Below are positions 5,699-6,497 of a stretch of DNA of 6,497 nucleotides, in pieces. The notes beneath the pieces are model-generated. The model searched no databases and was not told where the DNA came from. It worked only from the letters and a program-made list of their open reading frames with translations. How positions within the stretch are numbered: position 1 is the stretch's first letter; each line of letters opens with the position of its first letter. Position numbers and translations under genes: made by a program. This stretch comes from Acidobacteriota bacterium (GTDB taxonomy: Bacteria > Acidobacteriota > Polarisedimenticolia > J045), in assembly GCA_027064265.1 (NCBI GenBank), contig JAMOQA010000534.1:1-6497 (forward strand), read 5' to 3'.

Positions 5699-6462
5699 GC
5701 GAGCGGAACGAGCGAGAGAGGACGATGACGGCGGTGCTCGTCGAGGACGAACCCCCCGCGCGGCGCCGCCTGCGCCGCCTGCTCGAGGCGGACGGCCGGG
5801 TCACGGTCGTCGCCGAGGCGGACACGGTGCGGGACGCCGCGGCGAAGATCCGCCATCACCGCCCGGACGTCGTCTTCCTCGACATCCGGCTGCCGGGCGG
5901 CGACGGGTTCGACGTCCTCCAGAAGCTGGACGAGATCCCGCCGGTGATCTTCGTCACCGCCTACGACGACTACGCCGTCCGGGCCTTCGAGGAAGACGCG
6001 GTGGACTACCTGGTGAAACCGGTGGACGGGCAGCGCCTGGCGGCGGCCCTCGATCGCCTCGAGCGCCGGCGGGAACGGGAGCAGGTGCAACCGGGGCTCG
6101 ACCGGGCGGTCGCGCGGGCCCCGGGCAGGCCCTTCCGCATCGTCGCCCGGAAGCGGAACCGGATCGTCCTCCTCGACCCGGCCGAGGTCACTCACCTCTC
6201 GGCGGACCACACGCTGGTCTTCGCCTGGAGCGGGGGGAACTCGTACCTGGTTCCCCGCACCCTCCAGGAGATGGAAGGGGAGCTGGCCGCCCACGGCTTC
6301 CGGCGCACCCACCGCTCGGCCCTGGTGAACCTGGCCCACGTCCGGGCCGTGCACCCGGGGGCGTCGGGCAACTTCGTGCTCGAGCTGGACGACCCGGAAG
6401 GGACGCGGGTTCCGCTCTCCCGGCGGCGGGCGCGGCTCGTCCGGGAAGAACTCGGGTTCTGA
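5695..6462 (+). CDS. LytTR-family response regulator (LytR/AlgR type)
   Basis: The protein has 255 residues. The receiver domain (about 11-122) has the acidic pair Glu17-Asp18 (VEDEPPARRR), phosphoacceptor Asp63 (FLDIRLPGGDGF), switch Thr88 (FVTAYDDYAV) and Lys108 (DYLVKPVD). After a charged linker (about 120-145) comes a LytTR DNA-binding domain (about 146-253) with the typical segments SYLVPRTLQEMEGEL and RTHRSALVNLAHV. Proteins of this class bind as dimers to direct-repeat operators and activate transcription, often of membrane or envelope genes. The LytS-like kinase just upstream, overlapping by four bases, is its obvious phosphodonor. The ATG at 5695 is chosen for its strong ribosome site; it adds a ten-residue charged lead (SERNERERT) before the receiver. 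A start at 5725 would give the more usual N-terminus and cannot be excluded. The TGA ends at 6462. Confidence 0.95.
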   Translation: MSERNERERTMTAVLVEDEPPARRRLRRLLEADGRVTVVAEADTVRDAAAKIRHHRPDVVFLDIRLPGGDGFDVLQKLDEIPPVIFVTAYDDYAVRAFEEDAVDYLVKPVDGQRLAAALDRLERRREREQVQPGLDRAVARAPGRPFRIVARKRNRIVLLDPAEVTHLSADHTLVFAWSGGNSYLVPRTLQEMEGELAAHGFRRTHRSALVNLAHVRAVHPGASGNFVLELDDPEGTRVPLSRRRARLVREELGF

Positions 6463-6497
6463 ACGCCGGCCGGGGCGGGCGGAAGGACCGCTCGGAG
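6463..6497. other. Short non-coding tail after the signalling operon
   Basis: These 35 bases follow the response-regulator stop. They contain a small CCGGCCGG palindrome but no T-run, start codon or convincing terminator hairpin. I see nothing assignable. Confidence 0.5.

Noticed and set aside
5697..5716. Repeated GAGCGAG at the start of the response regulator (5697-5703 and 5710-5716)
   Set aside because: Explained by repeated Glu/Arg/Ser codons in the charged N-terminal lead; too short and simple to call a regulatory repeat.
1..6497. tRNA, rRNA, CRISPR, insertion sequence or phage elements
   Set aside because: I looked for regular repeats, terminal inverted repeats, transposase or integrase motifs and structural-RNA signatures and found none; nearly all of the window is accounted for by the six genes.

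Overview
The window is bacterial chromosomal DNA of very high GC content (roughly 70% or more by eye). It holds five tightly packed protein-coding genes plus the 3' part of a sixth. No rRNA, tRNA, CRISPR array, insertion sequence or prophage signature is visible. The lineage cannot be fixed from the sequence. A full-length topoisomerase VI A subunit of the type I associate with Planctomycetota-like bacteria, a Tat-exported glycosylasparaginase and several membrane signalling proteins fit an environmental, deep-branching, GC-rich bacterium (planctomycete, acidobacterium or similar). That placement is inference.

Layout. Positions 1-984 (+) hold the C-terminal part of a PAS-containing, NtrB-like sensor histidine kinase whose start lies before the window. 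It converges on a minus-strand pair with only three bases between the two stop codons. The pair reads, in transcription order, glycosylasparaginase (3271 to 2198) and then topoisomerase VI subunit A (2163 to 988), with 34 bases between them, so they are probably co-transcribed. No topoisomerase VI B subunit is visible. A 112-base divergent intergenic region (3272-3383) separates this pair from a plus-strand signalling operon. It carries a candidate minus-strand promoter and an 11-base direct repeat.

The plus-strand operon (3384-6462) has three genes: a membrane-anchored SpoIIE/RsbU-type PP2C phosphatase, a LytS/YehU-type membrane histidine kinase, and a LytTR-family response regulator. Each junction is a 4-base ATGA stop/start overlap, so translation is probably coupled. 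The kinase and regulator form a complete two-component system: phosphoacceptor His180 in the kinase, Asp63 in the regulator and a LytTR DNA-binding domain.

The most interesting feature is that the phosphatase and the kinase begin with what looks like the same four-helix membrane domain, aligned nearly without gaps. This suggests an ancestral duplication in which one membrane sensor module was joined to two different outputs: Ser/Thr dephosphorylation and His-Asp phosphorelay. The shared domain could let the two proteins sense the same signal or pair in the membrane. That functional reading is inference; the similarity itself can be seen in the sequence.
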